Below, piece after piece: positions 19,841 through 28,559 of a stretch of DNA of 64,000 nt (positions within the stretch are counted from its first letter, which is position 1; each line of letters begins with the position of its first letter). Below the pieces are notes generated by a model, which ran no database searches, was not told the DNA's origin, and saw nothing but the letters and a program-made list of their open reading frames with translations. The translations under genes and the position numbers were made by a program. This DNA is from Bacilli bacterium (GTDB taxonomy: Bacteria; Bacillota_I; Bacilli_A; ML615J-28; CAG-313), in NCBI GenBank assembly GCA_017501465.1, contig JAFVWY010000009.1, positions 179,092 through 243,091 on the forward strand, given 5' to 3'.

Positions 19841-21792
19841 TCATCTTTTTTATATATAAATTCTACATACCAAGGTATGTTGTTTTTTCTAAAATATAAT
19901 TTTTTTGTATATTCATTAACACCGGCATAAAAACCAGATACAGGATTAAGTTCTATTTCAATTATATTATTTGGCATTTTATACCAATTATTTAAGTGAT
20001 TACTACTTAGATAGTTTTCGATTGATCTTGCCCAAATAGTTTTACCAAATGCTGTTTCATTATTGCTAATTTCTTGGTTATTATCATATCCTGTCCAAAT
20101 AGATAAAAGAATATCTTGATTATAACCAACGATTAAATTATCAGTATTAGTAGAACCTGTTTTTGCACTTAAAGTGTGTGAAAGTAAAGAGTTAAGTCTA
20201 GAACAAGTAGGTAAAATATTTACACATACATTACTATCAAAAACAGAATTCATAGCAGTATTAAGAAGATAGATATCAGCTTCATCAGCTAGTCTTGTGC
20301 CATTACTATTTTTTTTCTCATATAGAAGAACATCGTCAAAGGTTGTAATTTTTTCGATTAAATAATTTTCATGTTTGATACCAGAGTTTGCTAAAATTTG
20401 ATATGCACATGTTAAATCCTCCAAAGTTACTTCATAAGTACCAAGGGCTAATGAAGGAATGGCAGGAATATTCTCACCTAGACCAAATGAAGTTAATTTC
20501 TCTGAAAGTTTTTCAGGTCCTAAAAAAAGATGCGTTTTCATAGCGTATATATTGTCACTTGTTGCAATAGCATAAACCATCGATACATCTTGATTAGGAT
20601 AGATTGAATGATAGTTTTTTGGTGAATATTCTAACTTGTTATAATAAAATGTAGTTGGTTCACTAATGAAGGTGGTAGCTTGAGTAAATCCGTTTTCTAA
20701 AGCAGTAAGGTATAAAAAAGGTTTAATTGTTGAACCTGGTTGCCTTTTGCTTAAAGTTGCTCTATTATAGGTGGATTCTTTATAATTAGTGCCCCCTATA
20801 ACGGTTAATACTTTGCCTGTTTTTGGTTCTATTGCATACGCGCTAAATTCAATTTCATCGTTAGGAAGATATTGATTTAAATATTTTAAGATTGTATTGT
20901 TTAAATCTAAATCTAAAGTTGTATATACTTTAATCCCTTCATATAAATAGTCATTAAGAAAACCCATTTTATTTATTTCTTCTATTACCATGTCTTGAAA
21001 ATATGGTGCGTTTTCATTTTCTAAGTTTTTATTTACACCAATTAATTTCGGAGTATCATTAATTGCTTCTATATATGTTTCTTCGCTGATTTTTTGATCA
21101 TTTAAAAGTTCTTTTAAAATTATGTTTTTTCTAGTTGTATTATTTTCGATATTTTTAATAGGAGAATAAATCGAAGGACCTTTAGGAATAGATGCAAGAA
21201 TACAGGATTCACTAACTGTTAATTCACTAGCGTGTTTCCCAAAATAAAATAGACTTGCATCTTCAACCCCATAAATACCATGATCAAAATAAATAGTATT
21301 TAAATAACCTTCTAAAATTTCATCTTTTGAATATTTACTTTCGATATTGATAGCAATTAATAACTCATATAGTTTTCTTTTAATGGTTTTGTTATTATTT
21401 AAATATAAACCCCTAACATATTGTTGTGTAATGGTAGAGGCTCCTTCTTTAAAACTTCCCGATTTTAAATCGCTAATGACTGCACCTATAATTCTAATAA
21501 AATCTACCCCTTGATGGTCATAATATCTTTTATCTTCTATTGAAATAAAGGCGTCAATTAATGATTGGCTAATATTTTCTAGTTTTACATAGGACTGTTT
21601 TTTACCATTTGTGTAAGATAGCACTAGATTTTCTTCATTATCATATAATTCAATGTTAACAACTTTAGGTATATCATAAGAAAGTTTATAATTTATTATA
21701 CTAAAGGCAATTACTACTATTGTCGATAAAATGATAACAATTGCTAAAAAAATTCTACATACTTTTAAAATAAATAATAGTTTTCTTCTCAT
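19837..21792 (-). CDS. ponA: Bifunctional class A penicillin-binding protein (PBP1A-like)
   Basis: The 651-residue protein has an N-terminal membrane anchor (about 10-32), a GT51 glycosyltransferase domain with catalytic Glu86 in 'SIEDKRYYDHQG' and 'EGASTITQQ', and a transpeptidase domain with Ser354-x-x-Lys357, Ser412-Asp-Asn414 and Lys544-Thr-Gly546. It polymerises and cross-links peptidoglycan on the outer face. Its presence shows that this organism makes a cell wall and is not a wall-less mollicute. No C-terminal Ser/Thr-rich or PASTA extension is seen. It lies alone between two terminators. Confidence 0.93.
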   Translation of the reverse strand: MRRKLLFILKVCRIFLAIVIILSTIVVIAFSIINYKLSYDIPKVVNIELYDNEENLVLSYTNGKKQSYVKLENISQSLIDAFISIEDKRYYDHQGVDFIRIIGAVISDLKSGSFKEGASTITQQYVRGLYLNNNKTIKRKLYELLIAINIESKYSKDEILEGYLNTIYFDHGIYGVEDASLFYFGKHASELTVSESCILASIPKGPSIYSPIKNIENNTTRKNIILKELLNDQKISEETYIEAINDTPKLIGVNKNLENENAPYFQDMVIEEINKMGFLNDYLYEGIKVYTTLDLDLNNTILKYLNQYLPNDEIEFSAYAIEPKTGKVLTVIGGTNYKESTYNRATLSKRQPGSTIKPFLYLTALENGFTQATTFISEPTTFYYNKLEYSPKNYHSIYPNQDVSMVYAIATSDNIYAMKTHLFLGPEKLSEKLTSFGLGENIPAIPSLALGTYEVTLEDLTCAYQILANSGIKHENYLIEKITTFDDVLLYEKKNSNGTRLADEADIYLLNTAMNSVFDSNVCVNILPTCSRLNSLLSHTLSAKTGSTNTDNLIVGYNQDILLSIWTGYDNNQEISNNETAFGKTIWARSIENYLSSNHLNNWYKMPNNIIEIELNPVSGFYAGVNEYTKKLYFRKNNIPWYVEFIYKKDE

Positions 21793-21849
21793 TATATCAC
21801 CCTTAATATTATGAGAAATATTTCTATTTTTTTACATGGTAAATATTAC

Positions 21850-21881
21850 AAAAAAAAGAAATCATATAAATGATTTCTTTT
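21850..21881 (-). terminator. Intrinsic terminator after pepC
   Basis: On the minus strand, AAAGAAATCAT / ATGATTTCTTT is followed by a run of T. Confidence 0.8.
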
Positions 21882-21887
21882 AATATA

Positions 21888-23234
21888 TTAATCAGCAAGT
21901 GAGCCCATTGGATCCCATGGTTTTAAAACAATTGGCTCTTTTTCAAAAGCTTTTAATTCTTCACTTGTTAGGTATTTTTTATTAATAACAATTTGGTAGA
22001 CAAAGCGATCAAACCAAGATTGAGTCATAACATAATATCCATTAATACCAGCAGATGGTCCCCAACTATTTTCAACTTTCCATTTAGTAGGTTGTCCGTT
22101 TTTTAATGCTACACCAGTTAATACCATTGCGTGATTCATGACGCTTGCTTTATAATCAAGGCCAGCTTCTTTAGTAAAGTTATAGTCAAGACCGAATAAG
22201 ACTTCATAATCAAAAGATAAATCATCCCAAATACCATCAGTACGAGAGGCATATTTACCACAATCACTACCAAACCATGTGATTTCTTTGTTTTTGATTT
22301 GGTTTAATGCAAGTTCAGTTAATCTTTCCATAGGAACATTTAAGTGAGTGATTTTTTTACCTTCAATAACATTACCTAAATAATTGATTGTATAAGTGTT
22401 ATAGAAAGGTTTATCAGAAGTTGGTGAATTAATTACACTAACATATTCATCTAAGATATTACCAATATACTTATTGTAAAATTCAATAGGTGTTAAGTCT
22501 TTGTCAATATGATAATTATTTTCTTCATCAACGTATTCAAAATCAAATTTTTGGCAAGGAACACCATGACAGTTTAGCAATACCGTATAGAATTTTTCTA
22601 ATAATTCTTCTTTTAATTGTCTTACACGTTTAATGCCTTCAGCTTGGTATGCTATTTTAGCATCATATGCAAATTTTTTCATACAAGCATTTATTAAATG
22701 ATTAGATAATCCAGTGTTACTTGATTGGAATGTTTCAGGCATCGCACTCTTTGGTACAATACCATATTTCTTTATAATATTAACAAACATATCCCATTGT
22801 CCACCATCACATAAACCATTAGATAAAATGTGTTCTAATGTTCGATCGTCATGTTCTTTATCGACAAAATCAATGATTGATTCTAATTCATAATTGATTT
22901 TTTCTAAACGATCATAAAAAGCTACATAACTTTGAGATAATTCAAAATTCTTAATCTTTAAGTTCTTCGCAATAATTTCTCTTAAAACATTGCATGCAGC
23001 AAAAATCCAACATCTACCACTTGATTTTTGATTAGTAACCGGCATTGTAGGAATTTCAATATCAAAGATCATCTCATTATTACAAAGATTATCTTTATGA
23101 TAAGCCATCTCTGTAATTGGAACATTAGACATTGTATGTCTTACAATTCGATTAATTTTATTATTTTGATATTCATTTGTTAATTGTTCTAATTTTTCTT
23201 TATTAATAAAAGTTGCTGTTTCAAATTGTTTCAT
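21888..23234 (-). CDS. pepC: C1-family aminopeptidase C (bleomycin hydrolase family)
   Basis: The 448-residue cytoplasmic cysteine peptidase trims N-terminal residues from peptides. The papain-like catalytic set is present: Cys75 in 'NQKSSGRCWIFAA', His368 in 'VMNHAMVLTG' and Asn389 in 'VENSWG'. Length and layout match lactobacillal PepC and eukaryotic bleomycin hydrolase, which form self-compartmentalising hexamers. A clear AGGAGAATAA site precedes the ATG. The small gene upstream ends 9 bp before it and is probably co-transcribed. Confidence 0.95.
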   Translation of the reverse strand: MKQFETATFINKEKLEQLTNEYQNNKINRIVRHTMSNVPITEMAYHKDNLCNNEMIFDIEIPTMPVTNQKSSGRCWIFAACNVLREIIAKNLKIKNFELSQSYVAFYDRLEKINYELESIIDFVDKEHDDRTLEHILSNGLCDGGQWDMFVNIIKKYGIVPKSAMPETFQSSNTGLSNHLINACMKKFAYDAKIAYQAEGIKRVRQLKEELLEKFYTVLLNCHGVPCQKFDFEYVDEENNYHIDKDLTPIEFYNKYIGNILDEYVSVINSPTSDKPFYNTYTINYLGNVIEGKKITHLNVPMERLTELALNQIKNKEITWFGSDCGKYASRTDGIWDDLSFDYEVLFGLDYNFTKEAGLDYKASVMNHAMVLTGVALKNGQPTKWKVENSWGPSAGINGYYVMTQSWFDRFVYQIVINKKYLTSEELKAFEKEPIVLKPWDPMGSLAD

Positions 23235-23243
23235 TTTATTCTC

Positions 23244-23528
23244 CTATTCTCCATTATATAAATGATCTAACGCATTAAAAATATCACCTATATATATATG
23301 TTCAATTGATGTTTGTCCAAAAAAGTTAGTAACAGGAACATCAATATCAATTAAAATATTGGTTTTTTCTAAATCTGTTAATAGATTCATATCATCTGTT
23401 ATTAAATAATCAAATTCAATAATTTGGTTTTGATAACTTAAATGATAATCATCAATTATTTGAACTTTATCATTAATGATTAACGCATCATCTACATTTA
23501 TATTTTTGTGAGTTACAATAATAATCAT
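23244..23528 (-). CDS. Small hypothetical protein, 94 aa
   Basis: GGTGA lies 6 bp before the ATG at 23528, so this start is preferred over the ATG at 23540. The sequence is rich in short beta strands ('IIIVTHKNINVDDALIINDK'). Its C-terminal half, 'VPVTNFFGQTSIEHIYIGDI', resembles the end of the FAD/NAD-binding domain of thioredoxin-reductase-like flavoproteins, where the Gly-Asp-Ile would bind FAD, but no Rossmann GxGxxG is present. It may be a reduced fragment of such a domain (weak inference). It leads into pepC. Confidence 0.45.
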   Translation of the reverse strand: MIIIVTHKNINVDDALIINDKVQIIDDYHLSYQNQIIEFDYLITDDMNLLTDLEKTNILIDIDVPVTNFFGQTSIEHIYIGDIFNALDHLYNGE

Positions 23529-23664
23529 ATTTATCACCATTATTAATTATACACAAAAAATACAAAAATGTTAATAGATTTACATTTTATTTCAAAAAAA
23601 TCTTTATTTTTAAAATGCTTTATAATTTTAGTAAAGTATGGTATAATAAGATACTGGTGATATT

Positions 23665-24531
23665 ATGAAAATTAGATGTAATAATTGTTATAAAGTTTTA
23701 AATAATGATGAAGTTTGGTGTACTAGATGTGGTGCTCATTCTGATGAAGTAGAAGAAATAATGAAATCTGGCATAACTCCAATTGATGAATCAGAAATTG
23801 GTAAAAAATCAATAATCATGTATTTATTATTTGCTTTTGTGATTAATGGTTTTTTAGATGTATTATTTGGTGTAGTCTTTAACTCGGTAAACTCTGGATA
23901 TGATTTGGGTGATGTTGGTCAAAATCTACCTCTAGCGTTAACTACTTTTTCGTCTATAAATTCTTTAATGATAGTAGGAATAATTTTAGCACCTATTGTA
24001 TTTTTAATAAATTATAAAGATTTGAAAGAATATTTTAGAATAGAGTTTAATAAAAAAAGTATTACAAGTTTAGTGATTGGTGTTATTATTGTGACATTTT
24101 TTGCTTTCTTAACTAAATATACAAATATTAACTTTATTGTTCCTTATTTTAAAGATTTTTTAATGAATCATCCACAAGAGATGTTATTGAGTGGTTCCGT
24201 TTCTACATTTAAAATTATTATTATTTTACTTTTATTCGTAATTATTGAAGAAATCGTATTTAGAAAAGCTTTTATTAGTTGGCTTGATCAAACAACACTA
24301 CTTCCTGATGGTGTGATTATTGATCTACAAACTTTATTAAGTACTGCTTTACAAGTCTTATGTTTTCTATTACTTGTAAGTACATCTATTTCTAATTATA
24401 TTTATTTCATTTTATCAAATCTTTGTTTTAATGCTTTACTTGCTGTAAACTATTATCACAATAATCGAAATATTTTTATTAATTTAATTATAAGAGTAGT
24501 CTTTATTATACTACTAGTTATTATATTATAG
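23665..24531 (+). CDS. Zinc-ribbon CPBP (Abi)-like intramembrane protease homologue
   Basis: The 288-residue protein starts with a Cys4 zinc ribbon (Cys5, Cys8, Cys19, Cys22), followed by about seven hydrophobic segments. 'EEIVFR' (195-200) is motif 1 of CPBP/CAAX-type intramembrane metalloproteases, which process prenylated proteins or bacteriocin-related peptides. The usual second motif (FxxxH) is not seen, so the protein may not be proteolytic. An extended -10 TGGTATAAT lies at 23639-23647. It runs 10 bp ahead of ychF. Confidence 0.6.
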   Translation: MKIRCNNCYKVLNNDEVWCTRCGAHSDEVEEIMKSGITPIDESEIGKKSIIMYLLFAFVINGFLDVLFGVVFNSVNSGYDLGDVGQNLPLALTTFSSINSLMIVGIILAPIVFLINYKDLKEYFRIEFNKKSITSLVIGVIIVTFFAFLTKYTNINFIVPYFKDFLMNHPQEMLLSGSVSTFKIIIILLLFVIIEEIVFRKAFISWLDQTTLLPDGVIIDLQTLLSTALQVLCFLLLVSTSISNYIYFILSNLCFNALLAVNYYHNNRNIFINLIIRVVFIILLVIIL

Positions 24532-24541
24532 GAGGATATTT

Positions 24542-25639
24542 ATGGCTTTAACAGCTGGAATTGTAGGATTACCAAATGTTGGTAAATCTACTTTGTTTAA
24601 TGCGATAACAAAATCGAAAGCACTTGCTGCAAACTTTCCTTTTGCAACAATCGAACCAAATGTTGGAATTGTCGAAGTAAAAGATCCAAGACTAGATCAC
24701 ATTGTTAGCGTGATAAATCCTAAAAGTGTTGTGTATACTTCATTTTCTTTTACAGATATTGCTGGACTTGTAAAAGGTGCAAGTAATGGCGAAGGACTAG
24801 GAAATCAATTTTTGTCACACATTAGAGATGTAGACGCAATATGTCAAGTTGTAAGATGTTTTGAGGATAATAATATAATTCACGTTGAAGGTAGTGTTGA
24901 TCCAATAAGAGATGTTGAAACAATCAACCTAGAATTAATTTTGGCGGATATGGATGTTATTGAAAAAAGACTACCAAAAATTCAGAAAAAAGCTCAATTT
25001 AGAGCCGAAGAAGATGCTCAATTAGAATATAGTATTTTAACTAAAATCAAAGAACAACTTGATTTGGGTAAGCCAGCTAGAAGTGCTAATCTTACTAAAG
25101 AAGAAAAGGATTATGTGAAGAATTTTAGTTTTCTTACCATGAAACCAATGTTATATATTGCTAATATATCAGATAGCGATATTTCAACAGGTAATAAATA
25201 TGTAGAAATGTTAAAACAAAAAGCTTTAGAAGATGGGGCAGAAGTAGTGATGATTTCTGCAAAAATCGAAGAAGAACTAATTGATTTAGATGATGAAGAT
25301 CGTGAAATGTTTTTAGAGGATTTAGGTCTTAAACAAAGTGGTCTTGATCAATTAATAGAAAAAGCTTATCGCTTATTAGGACTTGAAACATTCTTCACAG
25401 CTGGTGAAAAAGAATGTCGTGCATGGACTTATAAAAAAGGAATGAAAGCTCCTGAATGTGCTGGTGTGATTCATAGCGACTTTGAACGTGGTTTTATTCG
25501 TGCTGAAACTATGAGCTACGAAGATTTTGTTAAATATGGTAATCCACAAAAAGTTAAAGAAGCAGGCCGTGTTAGAAGTGAAGGAAAAGAATACGTAGTT
25601 CAAGATGGCGATATAATGTTATTTAGATTTAATGTATAG
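24542..25639 (+). CDS. ychF: Ribosome-associated ATPase YchF (OLA1 family)
   Basis: The 365-residue Obg-family P-loop protein has Walker A 'GLPNVGKST' (8-16), 'DIAGLVKGAS' (G3) and a C-terminal TGS domain ('FTAGEKECRAWTYKKG'). It lacks the NKxD guanine motif, in keeping with the ATP preference known for YchF. It binds ribosomes and is linked to translational and oxidative stress control. AGGAGG precedes the ATG. The end overlaps the ribosome binding site of cca. Confidence 0.96.
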   Translation: MALTAGIVGLPNVGKSTLFNAITKSKALAANFPFATIEPNVGIVEVKDPRLDHIVSVINPKSVVYTSFSFTDIAGLVKGASNGEGLGNQFLSHIRDVDAICQVVRCFEDNNIIHVEGSVDPIRDVETINLELILADMDVIEKRLPKIQKKAQFRAEEDAQLEYSILTKIKEQLDLGKPARSANLTKEEKDYVKNFSFLTMKPMLYIANISDSDISTGNKYVEMLKQKALEDGAEVVMISAKIEEELIDLDDEDREMFLEDLGLKQSGLDQLIEKAYRLLGLETFFTAGEKECRAWTYKKGMKAPECAGVIHSDFERGFIRAETMSYEDFVKYGNPQKVKEAGRVRSEGKEYVVQDGDIMLFRFNV

Positions 25640-25649
25640 GAGGATATCT

Positions 25650-27191
25650 ATGCAAGAACAATACTTAGAAAAAGGTTTAGAAATAATTAAGACATTGAAT
25701 AGCTTTACATATCAAGCATATTTAGTTGGTGGTGTTGTTCGTGATTACATAATGGATAATAAATTTGTAGATATTGATATTGCGACTAACGCAACACCAA
25801 CTCAAATTCAAGCAATTTATCCAGATGTTAATATGGAGTATGAACATTTAGGTTGTGTAACTCTAAAACTAGATGGTTTTACTTTTGAAATTTCAACATT
25901 TAAGAAAGAAGAATATACAGAACCTAGAAAGCCATCTAAGATTTACTATGCTCAAGAATTAATAGATGATGTTAAAAGAAGAGATTTTACAATTAATGCA
26001 TTAGCTTTGACAGATAATTTAAAAGTTGTTGATTTAGTAAAAGGTCAAAAAGATATTAAAAAGAAAAAAGTTAGAGTGATTGGTAAAGCAAAGGTACGCT
26101 TTAAAGAAGATCCTCTTCGTATTTTAAGAGCATATAACTTAGTCGCTAGATTTAATTTTAATATATCTTTCTTTACTGCATTAGGTATTAAGAAAACTAA
26201 TAAATATTTAAAAACTATTTCTAATCATCAAATTTCTAGAGAAATTTTAAAGATTTTTGAAGCACCCTTTGGTAGAAAAGCTATCGGTGAAATGATTGAT
26301 AATCGTACTTTTAAATATTTAAAACATTATAAAGATGGTATGGCGTGCATTTATAAATATTATAAGAAGTTAAGTACCATTGAAAAATTGACTCTATGTT
26401 TTGCGTTATCAGAAGAAATACCAGAAAATACTTCATTTGACAAAAATATGTTAAATAAGATTCAAACACTATATAAAGTAGTAGAAGAAACTAAACATTA
26501 TACTAAAAATTCTAAAGAGAATATTAACGAAAAAGATGTGTTTGACTATGGTTTAGAACTTCTTTTAAGTGCGTTAAAGATTAATTATTATATTAGAGAT
26601 GATTACCCTAAGCTATTTAATAAAGTTAAAAAAATGGATAAGAATCTTCCTATCCATGAAGTTGGTGAATTAAAGTTTAATGGTAAAGATGTTGTTTTAT
26701 TAAATAGAGGTGTTGCTGGACCATATGTTAAAACAGTAATGGATCAATTGGTAACTGAAGTTCTTTTAGGAAAAGTGAATAATGACTATAGTGAATTAAA
26801 AGTAAGAACGCTAGAAATTTTAGATGAAATGAATGGTGTAAATATTCAAGAAGAAAAACCAAAAGAAGAAACAGTTGTAAAACAAGATGTCTTTCCGGTT
26901 CAAGAAGTCGTTTATCCAAAACAAGAAGAAGTAGAAAAGACTAAAGTAGTTGATATATATGAAGATGAAAAACCTAAAGTAGAAGTAAGTAATGAAATTA
27001 TTAGACTTAAGGTTCATTATGATTTGGAGTTTAACGAATTGGTTAAAAATGCTCTAGCAAGTTTTATTAAAGGTAATGAATCTGATGACGAAGTGGATGC
27101 CTTAAAAACTTTAATTGCAAAACAAGTAAAAGAAGCTCTACTTTCTCAAAATCCTGAATATCACATATTAGAACAGAAAGGATTGATTTAA
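25650..27191 (+). CDS. cca: CCA-adding enzyme / poly(A) polymerase family tRNA nucleotidyltransferase
   Basis: The frame is open from 25632, but AGGAGG (25637-25643) points to the ATG at 25650 (513 residues). Class II nucleotidyltransferase motifs are clear: 'LVGGVVRDYIMDN', 'DIDIATNA', 'RRDFTINALAL' and 'FKEDPLRILRAYNLVARF'. It repairs or adds the CCA end of tRNAs; the five tRNA genes in this window already encode CCA, so a repair role fits. After residue ~390 a Lys/Glu-rich linker and a helical segment ('FNELVKNALASFIKGNESDD') extend the protein beyond the usual length. Lies between ychF and yhaM in one operon. Confidence 0.92.
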   Translation: MQEQYLEKGLEIIKTLNSFTYQAYLVGGVVRDYIMDNKFVDIDIATNATPTQIQAIYPDVNMEYEHLGCVTLKLDGFTFEISTFKKEEYTEPRKPSKIYYAQELIDDVKRRDFTINALALTDNLKVVDLVKGQKDIKKKKVRVIGKAKVRFKEDPLRILRAYNLVARFNFNISFFTALGIKKTNKYLKTISNHQISREILKIFEAPFGRKAIGEMIDNRTFKYLKHYKDGMACIYKYYKKLSTIEKLTLCFALSEEIPENTSFDKNMLNKIQTLYKVVEETKHYTKNSKENINEKDVFDYGLELLLSALKINYYIRDDYPKLFNKVKKMDKNLPIHEVGELKFNGKDVVLLNRGVAGPYVKTVMDQLVTEVLLGKVNNDYSELKVRTLEILDEMNGVNIQEEKPKEETVVKQDVFPVQEVVYPKQEEVEKTKVVDIYEDEKPKVEVSNEIIRLKVHYDLEFNELVKNALASFIKGNESDDEVDALKTLIAKQVKEALLSQNPEYHILEQKGLI

Positions 27192-27192
27192 T

Positions 27193-28140
27193 ATGAAATT
27201 TAAAAACTTAAAAGTCGGTGACAATAATATAGTTCTTCATGCTTTAGTGGTAGATGCTAAAATTAAACAAACAGTCAATCAAACACCATATTATGGATTA
27301 ACACTAAGTGATGGTGAAGATTTAGTTGATGCTAGAATTTGGACAGTAGGAATTGTTAATACCTTAGCAAAAGCAGAAATTGAAAATGGTAATGTATATA
27401 AATTAACTGTTAAAGTTAATGATTATGCTGGTAAAAATCAAATAATTATTACGAAAATTGAAGATGCCAATCCTAGTGAAGTTGATCTTAGTACTTTTTA
27501 TAAAACTGCTCCAATGGATTTAGACGTTCTTAAGAATAAAATTATTGAAGCAATGAACAGTATTAAAAATCCTACTCTTAAAAAAATTGTTTTTGATTTA
27601 ATTGGAAAAGATGCTGATAAATATTTTATTCATCAAGCTGCTATCACAATGCATCATAATTATTTGGGTGGTTTAGCATATCATGTATATTCAATGTTAC
27701 AAATAGCTGATGTATTAATTAAAAACTATCCTACACTTAATGCTGATTTATTAAGAAGTGGTGTTTTAATTCATGATATTGGTAAAACTGTAGAAATTAC
27801 TAGCGATAAGACACCTAGCTACTCAAAAGAAGGGAATTTACTAGGTCATATTGTTATTGGATTAAACAAACTATATGAAGTAATAAAAGATAATGAATTT
27901 GAAAATAAAGATGAAGCATTAGCTTTACTTCATATGTTAGCTGCTCATCATGGTGAATTAGAATATGGTAGTCCTAAAGAACCATTAATGTATGAAGCTC
28001 TTGCGTTACATTTAATTGATTTAATGGACTCTAAACTTGCTGGTTGTGAAGAAATTGTCAAAAAAACTGAAAAAGGTGGTTATACATCTTATATTCCAAC
28101 CCTTGGTAAAAAGGCATTATATGTACCGGATATAGAATAA
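27193..28140 (+). CDS. yhaM: 3'-5' exoribonuclease YhaM family (OB-fold plus HD domain)
   Basis: The 315-residue protein has an N-terminal OB-fold nucleic-acid-binding domain (to about residue 100) and an HD phosphohydrolase-type domain with 'MHHNYLGGLAYHVYSM' and 'VLIHDIGK'. YhaM degrades RNA and single-stranded DNA from the 3' end with Mn or Co. Size is the same as B. subtilis YhaM. It starts 1 bp after cca, joining two genes that act on RNA 3' ends. Confidence 0.93.
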   Translation: MKFKNLKVGDNNIVLHALVVDAKIKQTVNQTPYYGLTLSDGEDLVDARIWTVGIVNTLAKAEIENGNVYKLTVKVNDYAGKNQIIITKIEDANPSEVDLSTFYKTAPMDLDVLKNKIIEAMNSIKNPTLKKIVFDLIGKDADKYFIHQAAITMHHNYLGGLAYHVYSMLQIADVLIKNYPTLNADLLRSGVLIHDIGKTVEITSDKTPSYSKEGNLLGHIVIGLNKLYEVIKDNEFENKDEALALLHMLAAHHGELEYGSPKEPLMYEALALHLIDLMDSKLAGCEEIVKKTEKGGYTSYIPTLGKKALYVPDIE

Positions 28141-28173
28141 AAAAAGAAAGATTTTTAAATCTTTCTTTTTTAT
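28138..28173. terminator. Bidirectional terminator (yhaM / small Cys-rich gene)
   Basis: AAAGAAAGATTT / AAATCTTTCTTT flanked by A-runs and T-runs serves both converging genes. Confidence 0.8.
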
Positions 28174-28362
28174 TTAGCAGTCGCAACCACTTTGATTACA
28201 ACAGCCGTCTTTACTAACTTTAAACTCTTTCATAATTTTGTTGCCACATTCTTTCATATCTTTCATAAGATTTTCAATTTTAGACTTATTAGTTTTTAGA
28301 CAACAAATTCCAAGTACCATAAATGCACCTAAGGCAAATGGTAGTACTGTTGATTTCATCAT
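28174..28362 (-). CDS. Small membrane protein with Cys-rich tail, 62 aa
   Basis: The product has one N-terminal hydrophobic segment ('VLPFALGAFMVLGICCL'), a short lysine-rich helix and a tail with the pattern CCxxxGCxC. The tail looks suited to metal binding or disulfides, but I recognise no family. GGTG sits 6 bp before the ATG, and a shared terminator follows the gene. A 78-nt segment able to fold into a rod-like hairpin lies upstream (28391-28468) and would be part of its leader. Confidence 0.55.
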   Translation of the reverse strand: MMKSTVLPFALGAFMVLGICCLKTNKSKIENLMKDMKECGNKIMKEFKVSKDGCCNQSGCDC

Positions 28363-28390
28363 GTTATCACCAACCCTTTTAGTTTAAAGT

Positions 28391-28468
28391 GCTGATAAGG
28401 GCAATCGTTCTTAGATAGTTCTACATATTCATATGCCCCTAAATAAGCTGGATTACCTTTTCGTCAGC
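28391..28468 (-). ncRNA. Candidate structured leader RNA or small RNA
   Basis: Read on the minus strand, GCTGA (5' end) pairs with TCAGC (3' end); inside, AAGGTAAT pairs with ATTGCCCTT with one bulge; after a 4x4 internal loop, CTTA..TAG pairs with CTA..TAAG; the tip is CATAT/ATATG. TATAAT (28470-28475) or CATAAT (28475-28480) lies just upstream, without a good -35. It lies between the recD2 terminator and the 62-aa gene. It matches no riboswitch, SRP RNA or 6S consensus that I know. Confidence 0.35.
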
Positions 28469-28528
28469 AATTATATTATGTCTTCTAAATTAATATTCTA
28501 TGTAGGAAAGTTAGTGGTAAAATTTGTA

Positions 28529-28559
28529 AAAAAAAGAATCATAAAAATTATGATTCTTT
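28529..28559 (-). terminator. recD2 terminator
   Basis: Minus-strand AAAGAATCATAA / TTATGATTCTTT stem overlapping the stop codon and followed by a run of T. Confidence 0.75.

Noticed and set aside
28391-28468. SRP RNA, 6S RNA or a known riboswitch
   Set aside because: The GGAAGGAAGCAG-type SRP tip, the length and bubble of 6S RNA, and the conserved cores of TPP, SAM, purine, preQ1, fluoride and similar riboswitches are all absent.
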